This document shows positions 1 to 5,973 of a stretch of 10,233 nucleotides of DNA, one piece after another (position 1 is the stretch's first letter; each line of letters begins with the position of its first letter). This DNA is from JBOGEN01 sp050743265 (GTDB taxonomy: Bacteria > Actinomycetota > Actinomycetes > JBOGEN01). A program made the translations under genes and the position numbers. The notes beneath the pieces are model-generated. The model saw only the letters and a list, made by a program, of their open reading frames with translations, did not search any database and was not told the DNA's origin. The stretch is taken from assembly GCA_050743265.1 (NCBI GenBank), contig JBOGEN010000139.1, positions 1 through 10,233 on the forward strand, read 5' to 3'.

Positions 1-214
1 GTCCTCGGCTGCCTCGTCCTCGGCTGCGGGCCCGTCGGCCGGTGCCCCCGCGTCCGGGGGCGGGCAGCCGCCGCGCTGGCAGCCCCCCCGCCGTGAGGCC
101 GAGCCGATCGACCTGCTCGAGACCGCGGGCCTGCCCGTGCTCAAGCGGGCGCTGCCCGTGTTCGGCGGCCTGGCACTGCTGGGCGCCGTCGTGTGGTGGT
201 GGCGCCGGCGCTGA
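1..214 (+). CDS. C-terminal fragment of a membrane-anchored protein (start lies outside the window)
   Basis: The frame is open from the left edge (first full codon at base 2) to TGA at 212-214, giving 70 residues. The first 30 or so are a low-complexity Ser/Ala/Gly/Pro linker. A short amphipathic segment follows (EPIDLLETAGLPVLKRALPV), then one hydrophobic helix of about 17 residues rich in Gly/Leu/Val that ends in WWW, then RRR. This is the pattern of a single C-terminal membrane anchor with a positively charged cytoplasmic end. The catalytic or binding domain is not visible. From memory, actinobacterial CoxG-like SRPBCC proteins (carbon monoxide dehydrogenase subunit G family) have a similar disordered linker and tail anchor, so that is my best guess. 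The guess is inference only; other tail-anchored proteins would look alike. Confidence 0.6.
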   Translation, partial: SSAASSSAAGPSAGAPASGGGQPPRWQPPRREAEPIDLLETAGLPVLKRALPVFGGLALLGAVVWWWRRR

Positions 215-245
215 GGGCGCGTGCTGCGCTGCCGGCGAACAGCGC

Positions 246-275
246 TTGTCCTCACCAGTGCACGCTCCGTAGCGT
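246..275 (+). promoter_or_regulatory. Candidate leaderless promoter of the SDR gene (TTGTCC - 18 bp - TAGCGT)
   Basis: TTGTCC at 246-251 and TAGCGT at 270-275 are separated by 18 bp, and the -10 box ends 7 nt before the ATG at 283. That spacing puts the transcription start on or next to the A of the start codon. No Shine-Dalgarno sequence precedes the ATG, which agrees with a leaderless transcript. The box identity is inferred from sequence only. Confidence 0.5.
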
Positions 276-282
276 CCGCCGC

Positions 283-1287
283 ATGCGGCTTCTCGTCCTG
301 GGAGGCACGGTCTTCCTCGGCCGTGCGGTGGTGGAGCACGCCCTGTCCGCAGGGCACGACGTCACGACGTTCAACCGGGGCCGTACGCGCGGGGACCGGC
401 CGGGCGTCCTGGCCGTCCGCGGCGACCGGACACGCCCCGCCGACGTCGAGGCGCTCGCCGCCTCAGGGACGTGGGACCTGGTCGTCGACACCAGCGGGTA
501 CGTCCCAGCCGTGGTCGTCACCAGCGCCCGGGCCCTGGCCGACCGGGCGGCCCGTTACGTCCTCGTGTCGAGCATCTCGGTGTACCCGGGCTTCCCCACC
601 GAGCGCATCGACGCGTCCTCGCCGGTGCACGCGTGCCCGCCGGACGCGGAGGAGGCCGAGTACGGCCCGGGCAAGGCGGGCAGCGAGCGTGCCGTGGTCG
701 AGGCGTTCGGCGACCGGGCGATGCTGGCCCGCGCAGGCCTGCTGCTCGGGCCGCACGAGAACGTGGGGCGCCTGACGTGGTGGCTGCGCCGCATTGCCCG
801 GGGCGGCGACGTGCTCGCGCCGGGCCGGCCCGACCTGCCGATCCAGGTGGTCGACGCCCGGGACGTTGCGGCGTACCTGTGCGAGGCGAGGTTGAGCGGT
901 CCGGTGAACGTCACCTCGCCGCCGGGCTCGTCCACGTACGGGGCGATGCTCGACGCCTGCGTGAACGCCACCGGCAGTGACGCCCGGCTGTCCTGGGTGC
1001 CGGACGAGGTGGTCCTGCAGCATGGCGTCGCGCCGTGGTCCGAGCTGCCGCTCTGGGCGCCGGAGAACGACGAGTTCGCGCACGTGTGGGACGTCGAGGC
1101 CGACCCGGCTCGCGAGACCGGCCTCCGCGTACGCCCGCTCGCCCGTACGGTCACTGACACGTGGATGGCGATGCAGCACGAGGACCCCGTGGTCACCCCG
1201 GGCATCACCGACCGGCACGGCATCGACCCGACCAAGGAGAGGGCCGTGCTGGACGCCTGGGCGGCACGGCTCGCCGAGCGCCGCTAG
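283..1287 (+). CDS. NAD(P)-dependent SDR-family epimerase/reductase (CSP41-like)
   Basis: A 334-residue protein of the atypical/extended short-chain dehydrogenase superfamily. The N-terminus begins directly with the Rossmann strand and the dinucleotide-binding loop GGTVFLG (residues 7-13), the form seen in the bacterial group related to chloroplast CSP41. FNRG at 30-33 ends the second strand. A VDTSGY segment lies at 68-73. The catalytic set is complete: SSISVY with Ser97 at the usual serine position, and YGPGK with Tyr127 and Lys131. The C-terminal half is the variable substrate domain, so substrate and product cannot be read. The ATG at 283 is chosen because GGTxFLG then sits at the very N-terminus and a -10-like box lies 7 nt upstream; an upstream in-frame GTG at 193 would overlap the preceding gene and add unrelated residues. 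It ends 24 nt before the convergent hydrolase. Confidence 0.85.
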   Translation: MRLLVLGGTVFLGRAVVEHALSAGHDVTTFNRGRTRGDRPGVLAVRGDRTRPADVEALAASGTWDLVVDTSGYVPAVVVTSARALADRAARYVLVSSISVYPGFPTERIDASSPVHACPPDAEEAEYGPGKAGSERAVVEAFGDRAMLARAGLLLGPHENVGRLTWWLRRIARGGDVLAPGRPDLPIQVVDARDVAAYLCEARLSGPVNVTSPPGSSTYGAMLDACVNATGSDARLSWVPDEVVLQHGVAPWSELPLWAPENDEFAHVWDVEADPARETGLRVRPLARTVTDTWMAMQHEDPVVTPGITDRHGIDPTKERAVLDAWAARLAERR

Positions 1288-1311
1288 CGCGCAGTGCCCG
1301 AGCCCGCTTCG

Positions 1312-2031
1312 CTAGAGCAGGTCGACGAGCCGCAGCAGGTCGTCCGCGAGCCCCTCGGGGTCGGTGAGGGCGGCGAAGTGCCCGCTGTCGCGCTCGTGTA
1401 CGGGCCAGCGGCGGTGCCGGGCGGTGCGCACCGGCACCGCGTACGCCCCGGACGTGCGCAGGTACGCGCAAGGCGCGTCCGGCCAGTCCGTCGGGTAGGG
1501 CAGCGGCTCGGTGAAGAAGTCGTACGCCCGCGGGCGCAGCGACGCCACGAGCGCCCGGCGGGACACGGGGTCGGGGACCTCGCCCGCGAGGTCGTCCGCC
1601 GTCCACGGGGGGAACCGGCGGTCCGAGGCGAGGTCGGCCTCCAGCCTGGCCGCGAGATCGGCGTCCTCCTCGCGGAGCAGGTCGAGGCGGCTCGCCGGGC
1701 CCTTGGTCCCCGGTGGCCGGGGGATGCCCGCGTCGCAGAACACGTACCCCCCGACCGCGCGGCGGGCTGCCCGCTGGGCGAAACCGAGCTGCGGGAGGAG
1801 CGGCCCGGCGCCGCTGTGCCCGACGAGGACGAGCGGCTGCGCGGGGTCGGCGGCGTGCACCGCCAGCGCGGCCTCCATGACGTAGCGCTGGCCGTACGGG
1901 GGGCTCGTGTCGCCGACGATCTCCGGGCACAGGACGTCGACGTCGCGAGCACGAAGCACGTCCGGCAGGCTGCCCCACGCCGCTGCCCCGGTGAGCGGGC
2001 TGTGCAGGAGGACGAGCGTGCCGGGTCTCAT
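1312..2031 (-). CDS. Alpha/beta-hydrolase fold protein
   Basis: A 239-residue cytoplasmic protein with no signal peptide. The first strand ends in LLHSPL (residues 8-13), giving the His-Ser oxyanion region. The nucleophile elbow is GHSGAG at 71-76 with Ser73, and the catalytic His is probably His218 in GHFAAL near the C-terminus. The acid is less clear: Asp100 in FCDAG, at the end of a predicted core strand, is a candidate, because the usual site around 190-197 has no Asp or Glu. A variable cap covers roughly residues 101-180. The substrate is unknown; esterase, lactonase or amidase activity would all fit. Transcription is divergent from pyrE with 32 bp between starts, and convergent with the SDR gene. 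No good Shine-Dalgarno is seen; a weak CAGGCT box lies 8 nt before the ATG on this strand. Confidence 0.85.
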   Translation of the reverse strand: MRPGTLVLLHSPLTGAAAWGSLPDVLRARDVDVLCPEIVGDTSPPYGQRYVMEAALAVHAADPAQPLVLVGHSGAGPLLPQLGFAQRAARRAVGGYVFCDAGIPRPPGTKGPASRLDLLREEDADLAARLEADLASDRRFPPWTADDLAGEVPDPVSRRALVASLRPRAYDFFTEPLPYPTDWPDAPCAYLRTSGAYAVPVRTARHRRWPVHERDSGHFAALTDPEGLADDLLRLVDLL

Positions 2032-2049
2032 CGCGTCCCAGCCTGCCAG

Positions 2050-2055
2050 TACGGT
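2050..2055 (+). promoter_or_regulatory. Candidate -10 box of pyrE (TACGGT)
   Basis: TACGGT fits TANNNT and ends 8 nt before the GTG at 2064, a spacing that suggests a leaderless or nearly leaderless transcript. No convincing -35 is visible, and it would fall on the start codon of the divergent hydrolase. An AGGGGG run at 2057-2062 almost touches the GTG, too close for a normal Shine-Dalgarno. Confidence 0.4.
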
Positions 2056-2063
2056 CAGGGGGC

Positions 2064-2609
2064 GTGAGCGACACCACCACCGCGCGGCAGGCCCTCCTGC
2101 GGCAGATCACGCAGAAGGCCGTCGTGCACGGGCGGGTCGTCCTCTCCTCCGGCCGCGAGGCCGACTACTACGTCGACCTGCGCCGGGTCACGCTCGACGG
2201 GGCGAGCGCTCCGCTCGTCGGGCAGGTCATGCTCGACGCCACCACCCACCTCGCGTACGACGCGGTGGGCGGGCTGACCCTCGGCGCGGACCCGGTCGCC
2301 ACGGCGATGCTGCACGCCGCCGCGGGACGTGGCCGTCGGCTGGACGCGTTCGTCGTCCGCAAGGAGGGCAAGGCGCACGGCCTGCAGCGCCGCATCGAAG
2401 GGCCGGACGTCGCCGGGCGCCGCGTGCTCGCCGTCGAGGACACCTCCACCACCGGAGGGTCCGTGATGACGGCGGTCGAGGCGCTCCGCGAGGCCGGCGC
2501 CGAGGTCGTGGGCGTGGCCGTGATCGTCGAGCGAGGGGCGCGCCCCCGGGTCGAGGCCGAGGGCCTGCCGTACGTCGCGGCGTACGAGCTCCCCGACCTC
2601 GGTCTCTGA
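2064..2609 (+). CDS. pyrE: Orotate phosphoribosyltransferase
   Basis: A 181-residue PyrE, the usual length. It transfers the phosphoribosyl group of PRPP to orotate, giving orotidine 5'-monophosphate in de novo UMP synthesis, in the cytoplasm and normally as a dimer. Family landmarks are present. FSSG-like LSSGREADYYVDLR lies at 28-40. The flexible catalytic loop VVRKEGKAHG lies at 97-106 with Arg99, Lys100, Lys103 and His105. IEG lies at 111-113. The PRPP-binding signature VEDTSTTGGS lies at 124-133. The start is the GTG at 2064, supported by the family N-terminus and the TACGGT box just upstream. It is the only pyrimidine gene visible here. A hairpin lies beyond the stop, before the convergent DedA gene. 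Confidence 0.95.
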   Translation: MSDTTTARQALLRQITQKAVVHGRVVLSSGREADYYVDLRRVTLDGASAPLVGQVMLDATTHLAYDAVGGLTLGADPVATAMLHAAAGRGRRLDAFVVRKEGKAHGLQRRIEGPDVAGRRVLAVEDTSTTGGSVMTAVEALREAGAEVVGVAVIVERGARPRVEAEGLPYVAAYELPDLGL

Positions 2610-2648
2610 CCGGGCTCTCAGCGCGCGGCGCGGGCACGTCCACCGGGT

Positions 2649-2669
2649 CCTGGGAACAGGGCTCCCGGG
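2649..2669. terminator. Candidate hairpin between convergent pyrE and dedA
   Basis: CCTGGGA (2649-2655) pairs with TCCCGGG (2663-2669) over 7 bp, one of them a G-U pair on the + strand, around a 7-nt loop. It lies 40 bp after the pyrE stop and 20 bp beyond the DedA stop, so it could end transcripts from both sides. There is no T-tract, which is common for actinobacterial terminators but makes the call weaker. Confidence 0.4.
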
Positions 2670-2689
2670 CCTCGGCGCGGCACGGCGTG

Positions 2690-3382
2690 TCAGCCGGTCC
2701 GGTCGTCCTCAGCCTCGGGTGTGTGAGCCTCAGGCGTGTGCGCCGCCGCCGTACGCCCCGCGCGGCGCTCGCGGGTCGCTCGCCAGACCTCCACCGCCAT
2801 GGGGAGGACGGAGAGCCCGACGATGCCGAGCAGGATGGCCTCGATGTTCGCGCGGACGAACTCGACCTGGCCGAGGAAGTACCCGAGCGTGGTGACGCCC
2901 ACGCCCCAGAGCACGCCGCCGACGATCGTGTACGTGAGGTACGTCCGGTAGTTCATCCTGCTCACGCCAGCCATGACCGTGATGAACGTCCGCACGATCG
3001 GGACGAACCGGGCGAGGACGATCGCGCGGGGGCCGTACCTGTCGAAGAAGGCCTCGGCCTTGTCCACGTACTCCTGCTGGAAGAGGCGGGAGTCGGGTCG
3101 GCTGAACACGGCTGGGCCGGCCTTGCGGCCGATCGCGTACCCGGTCTGGTTGCCCGCGATGGCCGCCACCACGATGAGGGCGCAGACGAGGACGAGGTTG
3201 CCGGGCAGGTACTTGCCGTCCGCCACCAGCAGTCCCGCGGTGAACAGAAGCGCGTCGCCCGGGAGGAAGAAGCCGATCAGCAGGCCGCACTCGGCGAAGA
3301 CGATGACGAGGATGCCGATCAGGCCGAACGTGGCGATCAGGTGCTCGGGTTCGAGCCATTCCGGGCCGAGGGCGTGAATCAC
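2690..3382 (-). CDS. DedA family membrane protein (proximal to pyrE)
   Basis: A 230-residue polytopic inner-membrane protein of the DedA/VTT (SNARE-associated) family, linked to lipid scrambling or flipping and to membrane-potential and drug tolerance. Hydrophobic segments span about residues 15-52, 62-84, 120-140, 150-172 and 183-199. The four residues reported essential in E. coli YqjA (Glu39, Asp51, Arg130, Arg136) have equivalents at the same spacing: Glu31 (FAECG), Asp43 (LPGDALLF), Arg125 and Arg131 (ARFVPIVRT). AGxxxM follows at 138-143. The start is GTG at 3382. It lies 9 nt downstream of the other DedA gene's stop, with TAGCGT 6 nt before the GTG, so it may have its own leaderless promoter as well as read-through. 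The hydrophilic tail contains a HTPEA duplication. Confidence 0.93.
   Translation of the reverse strand: MIHALGPEWLEPEHLIATFGLIGILVIVFAECGLLIGFFLPGDALLFTAGLLVADGKYLPGNLVLVCALIVVAAIAGNQTGYAIGRKAGPAVFSRPDSRLFQQEYVDKAEAFFDRYGPRAIVLARFVPIVRTFITVMAGVSRMNYRTYLTYTIVGGVLWGVGVTTLGYFLGQVEFVRANIEAILLGIVGLSVLPMAVEVWRATRERRAGRTAAAHTPEAHTPEAEDDRTG
2711..2740 (-). repeat. 15-bp imperfect tandem repeat in the dedA tail
   Basis: Positions 2711-2725 and 2726-2740 are two adjacent 15-bp units that differ at two bases. On the minus strand they encode HTPEAHTPEA (residues 215-224) in the disordered C-terminal tail of the DedA protein. The unit length is a multiple of three, so the reading frame is kept. Confidence 0.85.
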
Positions 3383-3388
3383 CCCGCC

Positions 3389-3394
3389 ACGCTA
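3389..3394 (-). promoter_or_regulatory. Candidate -10 box overlapping a stop codon (TAGCGT)
   Basis: On the minus strand TAGCGT lies 6 nt before the GTG start of the pyrE-proximal DedA gene, the spacing of a leaderless promoter. Its first three bases are the TAG stop of the upstream DedA gene. The hexamer is identical to the one before the SDR gene. No clear -35 is seen (TGGGTG is the nearest). Use as a promoter is inference. Confidence 0.4.
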
Positions 3395-4015
3395 GCGGGG
3401 ACGCCGGAGGCGCACCCAGGTGACGGCCCCCACGGCCACCGAACCGACGACAAAGGCGCCCGCCACGGCCAGGGACGTCTGCCGCAACCAGGGCAGATCG
3501 GCCGAGGCGTACCCGAGCAGCGGAATCCCGACGGCCCACCCCAGCGCTCCCACCACGTTCGCGGGCATGAACTGCGCGTACGGCATCCGGCCGATCCCGG
3601 CCAGCAGCGGGGTGACGGTACGGACCCAGGGCACGAACCGGGCACCGACCACGGCGGCCCACCCGTACCGGGCATAGAAGCGCTCGGTCTTGTCCACGTG
3701 GCCGACGTTGACCAGCCCCCCGCGGCGGCGGAGCAGGTACGGGCGCCCGGCCCGCCGGCCGATCACGTACCCGACCTGGTCCCCGGCCACGGCCGCGAGG
3801 AACGCACCCGCCGTCAGCACGATGATCGACACCCCGGAGTCCGACGAGGCCGCCACGAGGCCGGCCGCGAACAGCATCGTGTCCCCGGGCAGGACGACGC
3901 CGACCAGCAGCCCGGACTCCACGAACACGAACCCGAACACGACGAGGTAGACCGCGCTCGCCGTGAGCGTGGACAGCTCGGGACCGAGCGCGATCGCGAG
4001 GCCGGGGTCGGACAC
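3392..4015 (-). CDS. DedA family membrane protein (distal copy)
   Basis: A 207-residue DedA/VTT family protein, a diverged paralogue of the next gene. The same four functional positions are kept with the same spacing: Glu33 (FVESG), Asp45 (LPGDTMLF), Arg126 and Arg132 (ARFVPWVRT), followed by AGIGRM at 139-144 and GDQVGYVIGRRAG at 78-90. It has several membrane segments and a short basic tail (RLRRPR). The GTG at 4015 is preceded by GAGGA at about 7 nt, a reasonable ribosome site. Only 9 nt separate its stop from the start of the second DedA gene, so the two may be co-transcribed. Sequence identity between the copies is clear mainly around the motifs, so the duplication is old or the pair was assembled from separate subfamilies. 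Substrate unknown. Confidence 0.93.
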   Translation of the reverse strand: MSDPGLAIALGPELSTLTASAVYLVVFGFVFVESGLLVGVVLPGDTMLFAAGLVAASSDSGVSIIVLTAGAFLAAVAGDQVGYVIGRRAGRPYLLRRRGGLVNVGHVDKTERFYARYGWAAVVGARFVPWVRTVTPLLAGIGRMPYAQFMPANVVGALGWAVGIPLLGYASADLPWLRQTSLAVAGAFVVGSVAVGAVTWVRLRRPR

Positions 4016-4053
4016 CCTGCCATCCTCGGCGCTCTGACCTGCGAACGCGCGGG

Positions 4054-4059
4054 ATTTTG
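4054..4059 (-). promoter_or_regulatory. Possible -10 box upstream of the dedA pair (CAAAAT)
   Basis: CAAAAT on the minus strand is one of the few AT-rich spots in the 119-bp gap between the sulfotransferase stop and the DedA start. It would give a leader of about 32 nt that includes the GAGGA ribosome site. No convincing -35 is visible. Nothing else was found in this gap. Confidence 0.25.
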
Positions 4060-4134
4060 CCGGAGCGGACGCCGGTCGGTGCGCACGACGTGGGCGCGGG
4101 GAGGGCTCGACTCGGATCCCGCCCGCGGCTGCCC

Positions 4135-5127
4135 TCAGCGGTCGGAGCGGCGGTAGCCGTACCTCGCCATGCCGAGCGCCGTGAGGGGCCTGATCACCCG
4201 GCGGGCCCGCGGGTCGAGCTCGGTCCGCCAGCGCTCGTCCACCGCCAGGGGCTGTTCACCGACGGACAGCCGCATCGGGTTGCCGGCCACGGTGTGGCCC
4301 GGCTGGAGGGTCACGGCGCCGTCGGAGATGAAGTCCAGCCGGCCGGGCGCCTCCGGCCTGCCGAGGAAGGCGCAGATGCGGCGGGTCTGCTCGGCGGGCC
4401 TGGTTATGAAGTCCTCGTATCGCACGAGGGTCGAGGGCACGCCCAGCGCGGGTAGCACGTCGAAGGCCAGGTTGAAGCCCGACCACTCCAGGGCGGTGCG
4501 GGCCGTGGAGTGCTGGGCCATGAGGCGGCCGCCCCTGTCCTCCCGGACGACGGTGCGCGACCACGAGTAGCAGACGCCGTAGCTGTTGCGCACCAGGTGC
4601 ACGAGGTACGGGTCCACCCCCGGGATGCGCCGCAGCACCAGGGCGGACGAGGGTGACTTGGACGAGTCCACGACCACGTCGCAGCCGCTGGTGCGTGCCA
4701 CCCCGCGGTAGAGCGCGCCGGTGATCTCCGCGTACCGGGCCAGCCGCCGGGCGAACGACGGGAACACCCGGGGGGCCAGAAGCATGGGCGCGTACCGGTT
4801 GCGCTCGATGACGCGCTGGAGGCCGATGACCTCGCGGGCGTCCACCTGGTCCCAGCCGCCGAAGGCGTGGCGGCCCACCTCGGTCCAGAACTCGCAGTCG
4901 TGGAACCGCTTGCGGCACCCGCACATCTGCCCCCGGCGTACGCCCTGGCGCCACAGGTAGCGGAGCTCCCCGATCGCGCAGAACGACGGCACCTCGCCGA
5001 GGACCCGGGACAGCAGGGTGCTGCCGCTGCGGCCGTGCCCGCCCACGAAGGCCACCTGGACGGTGTCCGGCCCGTCGTCCGGTCGGCCACTGGGCGAGCC
5101 GCCCGCCCCGGTGCGTGTCACGGTCAT
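4135..5127 (-). CDS. PAPS-dependent sulfotransferase family protein
   Basis: A 330-residue protein of the sulfotransferase family (Sulfotransfer_3-like). It would move a sulfuryl group from PAPS to an unknown acceptor. The 5'-phosphosulfate loop is GGHGRSGSTLL (29-39). The 3'-phosphate site is formed by DSSKSP (154-159) and by VRNSYGVCYSWSR (179-191), with Arg180 and Ser188. A CGCRKRFHDCEFW segment (69-81, Cys69, Cys71, Cys78) and AGNPMR (281-286) are features I recall from actinobacterial members. The first 22 residues are a flexible Gly/Pro/Asp stretch. The frame stays open upstream of 5127, but that part is antisense to the methyltransferase, so ATG 5127 is taken as the start; GGAG lies only 2 nt before it, and an AACGAT box ends 6 nt before it. 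No PAPS synthesis genes are nearby. Confidence 0.88.
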   Translation of the reverse strand: MTVTRTGAGGSPSGRPDDGPDTVQVAFVGGHGRSGSTLLSRVLGEVPSFCAIGELRYLWRQGVRRGQMCGCRKRFHDCEFWTEVGRHAFGGWDQVDAREVIGLQRVIERNRYAPMLLAPRVFPSFARRLARYAEITGALYRGVARTSGCDVVVDSSKSPSSALVLRRIPGVDPYLVHLVRNSYGVCYSWSRTVVREDRGGRLMAQHSTARTALEWSGFNLAFDVLPALGVPSTLVRYEDFITRPAEQTRRICAFLGRPEAPGRLDFISDGAVTLQPGHTVAGNPMRLSVGEQPLAVDERWRTELDPRARRVIRPLTALGMARYGYRRSDR

Positions 5128-5133
5128 GTCTCC

Positions 5134-5139
5134 ATCGTT
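5134..5139 (-). promoter_or_regulatory. Possible -10 box of the sulfotransferase gene (AACGAT)
   Basis: AACGAT on the minus strand ends 6 nt before the ATG at 5127. The spacing matches the other leaderless candidates, but the first base is not T, and a GGAG run directly before the ATG offers an alternative explanation for initiation. Confidence 0.25.
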
Positions 5140-5156
5140 GCCCAGGACCCCGCCTC

Positions 5157-5173
5157 GGGGCCGCACCGGCCCC
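5157..5173. repeat. Perfect inverted repeat in a divergent promoter region
   Basis: GGGGCCG (5157-5163) and CGGCCCC (5167-5173) form a perfect 7-bp inverted repeat with a 3-bp centre. It lies in the 93-bp gap between the divergent sulfotransferase and SpoU genes, about 36 bp upstream of the TAGGCT box. It could be an operator or only a GC-rich hairpin. A weaker GGGCC/GGCCC pair lies at 5191-5207. Confidence 0.45.
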
Positions 5174-5208
5174 TTCCCGATCAGCCTGCCGGGCCCTCGT
5201 CCGGCCCC

Positions 5209-5214
5209 TAGGCT
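5209..5214 (+). promoter_or_regulatory. Candidate leaderless -10 box of the SpoU gene (TAGGCT)
   Basis: TAGGCT fits TANNNT and ends exactly 6 nt before the GTG at 5221, so transcription would start at or beside the start codon. No Shine-Dalgarno is present. The -35 region (around CTGCCG, 5186-5191) is poor. Confidence 0.45.
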
Positions 5215-5220
5215 GCGCGG

Positions 5221-5973
5221 GTGCCTGCCGACGACCCCGACATCGACCCGGCGTACGACACGACTCTGCCCGGCCCCGGGCTCTCCGAGGGGCCGGAGAC
5301 CGGTGACGCCGAGAGCGCTCCCGACGCTGGGGAGGTGGGCGTCGGCGTGGGCCCGCACCCCGAGCCTTGGCCGGACGACCCGCGGTACGACCCCGAGCTG
5401 CTCGCGCACGGCGACCGGCGCAACGTCGTGGACCGGTACCGCTACTGGCGGCGCGAGTCCATCGTCGCGGATCTCGACCACCGCCGGCACGGCTTCCACG
5501 TCGCGATCGAGAACTGGGTGCACGACCTCAACATCGGGAGCGTCGTCCGTACGGCCAACGCGTTCCTCGCGGCCGAGGTGCACGTCGTCGGGCGCCGGCG
5601 GTGGAACCGTCGCGGGGCCATGGTCACCGACCGCTACCAGCACGTGCGGCACCACGACTCGATGGCCGACCTGGCCGCCTGGGCCGGGACGCACGGCCTG
5701 CCCCTGCTCGGGGTGGACAACCTGCCGGGGGCGGAGCCGCTGGAGGCGTGCCCGCTACCGCGGCAGTGCGTCCTGCTGTTCGGGCAGGAGGGCCCCGGGC
5801 TGTCCGCGGACGCGCGGCGGCGCTGCGATGCCGTGCTCTCGATCCCCCAGTACGGCTCCACCCGGTCCATCAACGCCGGGGCCGCGGCAGCGATCGCCAT
5901 GCACGCCTGGATCGGGCAGCATGCGGTCGTGGCTGCCGACGCTGCCGCCACCCACCCGGAGGAGCGCCCGTGA
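5221..5973 (+). CDS. SpoU/TrmH-family RNA 2'-O-methyltransferase
   Basis: A 250-residue SPOUT-class methyltransferase with a trefoil-knot fold, expected to methylate ribose 2'-OH in tRNA or rRNA using S-adenosylmethionine. The three family motifs are present: motif 1 NIGSVVRTANAF with Asn104 and Arg110, motif 2 LLFGQEGPGL (185-194), and motif 3 SIPQYGSTRSINAGAAAAIA (207-226). The target nucleotide cannot be read from sequence. Residues 1-55 form an acidic, Pro/Gly-rich extension without a recognised fold, ahead of the conserved DPRYDPELL segment (53-61). The start is GTG 5221, supported by the TAGGCT box; in-frame GTG 5347, with GGGGAGG 11 nt upstream, is the main alternative and would remove most of the extension. 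The stop overlaps the start of the following flavoenzyme by 4 nt. I recall M. tuberculosis Rv0380c as a related gene. Confidence 0.92.
   Translation: MPADDPDIDPAYDTTLPGPGLSEGPETGDAESAPDAGEVGVGVGPHPEPWPDDPRYDPELLAHGDRRNVVDRYRYWRRESIVADLDHRRHGFHVAIENWVHDLNIGSVVRTANAFLAAEVHVVGRRRWNRRGAMVTDRYQHVRHHDSMADLAAWAGTHGLPLLGVDNLPGAEPLEACPLPRQCVLLFGQEGPGLSADARRRCDAVLSIPQYGSTRSINAGAAAAIAMHAWIGQHAVVAADAAATHPEERP
5958..5964 (+). promoter_or_regulatory. Ribosome binding site of the flavoenzyme gene
   Basis: GGAGGAG ends 5 nt before the GTG at 5970 and lies inside the last codons of the SpoU gene. It fixes the start in a GTGA overlap and points to translational coupling. Confidence 0.8.

Noticed and set aside
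1288..1311. Possible terminator between the convergent SDR and hydrolase genes
   Set aside because: The 24-bp gap contains no inverted repeat of useful length.
1907..4156. Long plus-strand open frame through pyrE and the dedA genes
   Set aside because: The product is Arg/Asp/His/Gly low complexity and overlaps three well-supported genes; it is a composition artefact.
5128..5694. In-frame extension of the sulfotransferase upstream of ATG 5127
   Set aside because: It is exactly antisense to the SpoU gene, has a Val/Arg/Pro-rich shadow composition, and the cofactor loop already sits near the N-terminus with the start at 5127.
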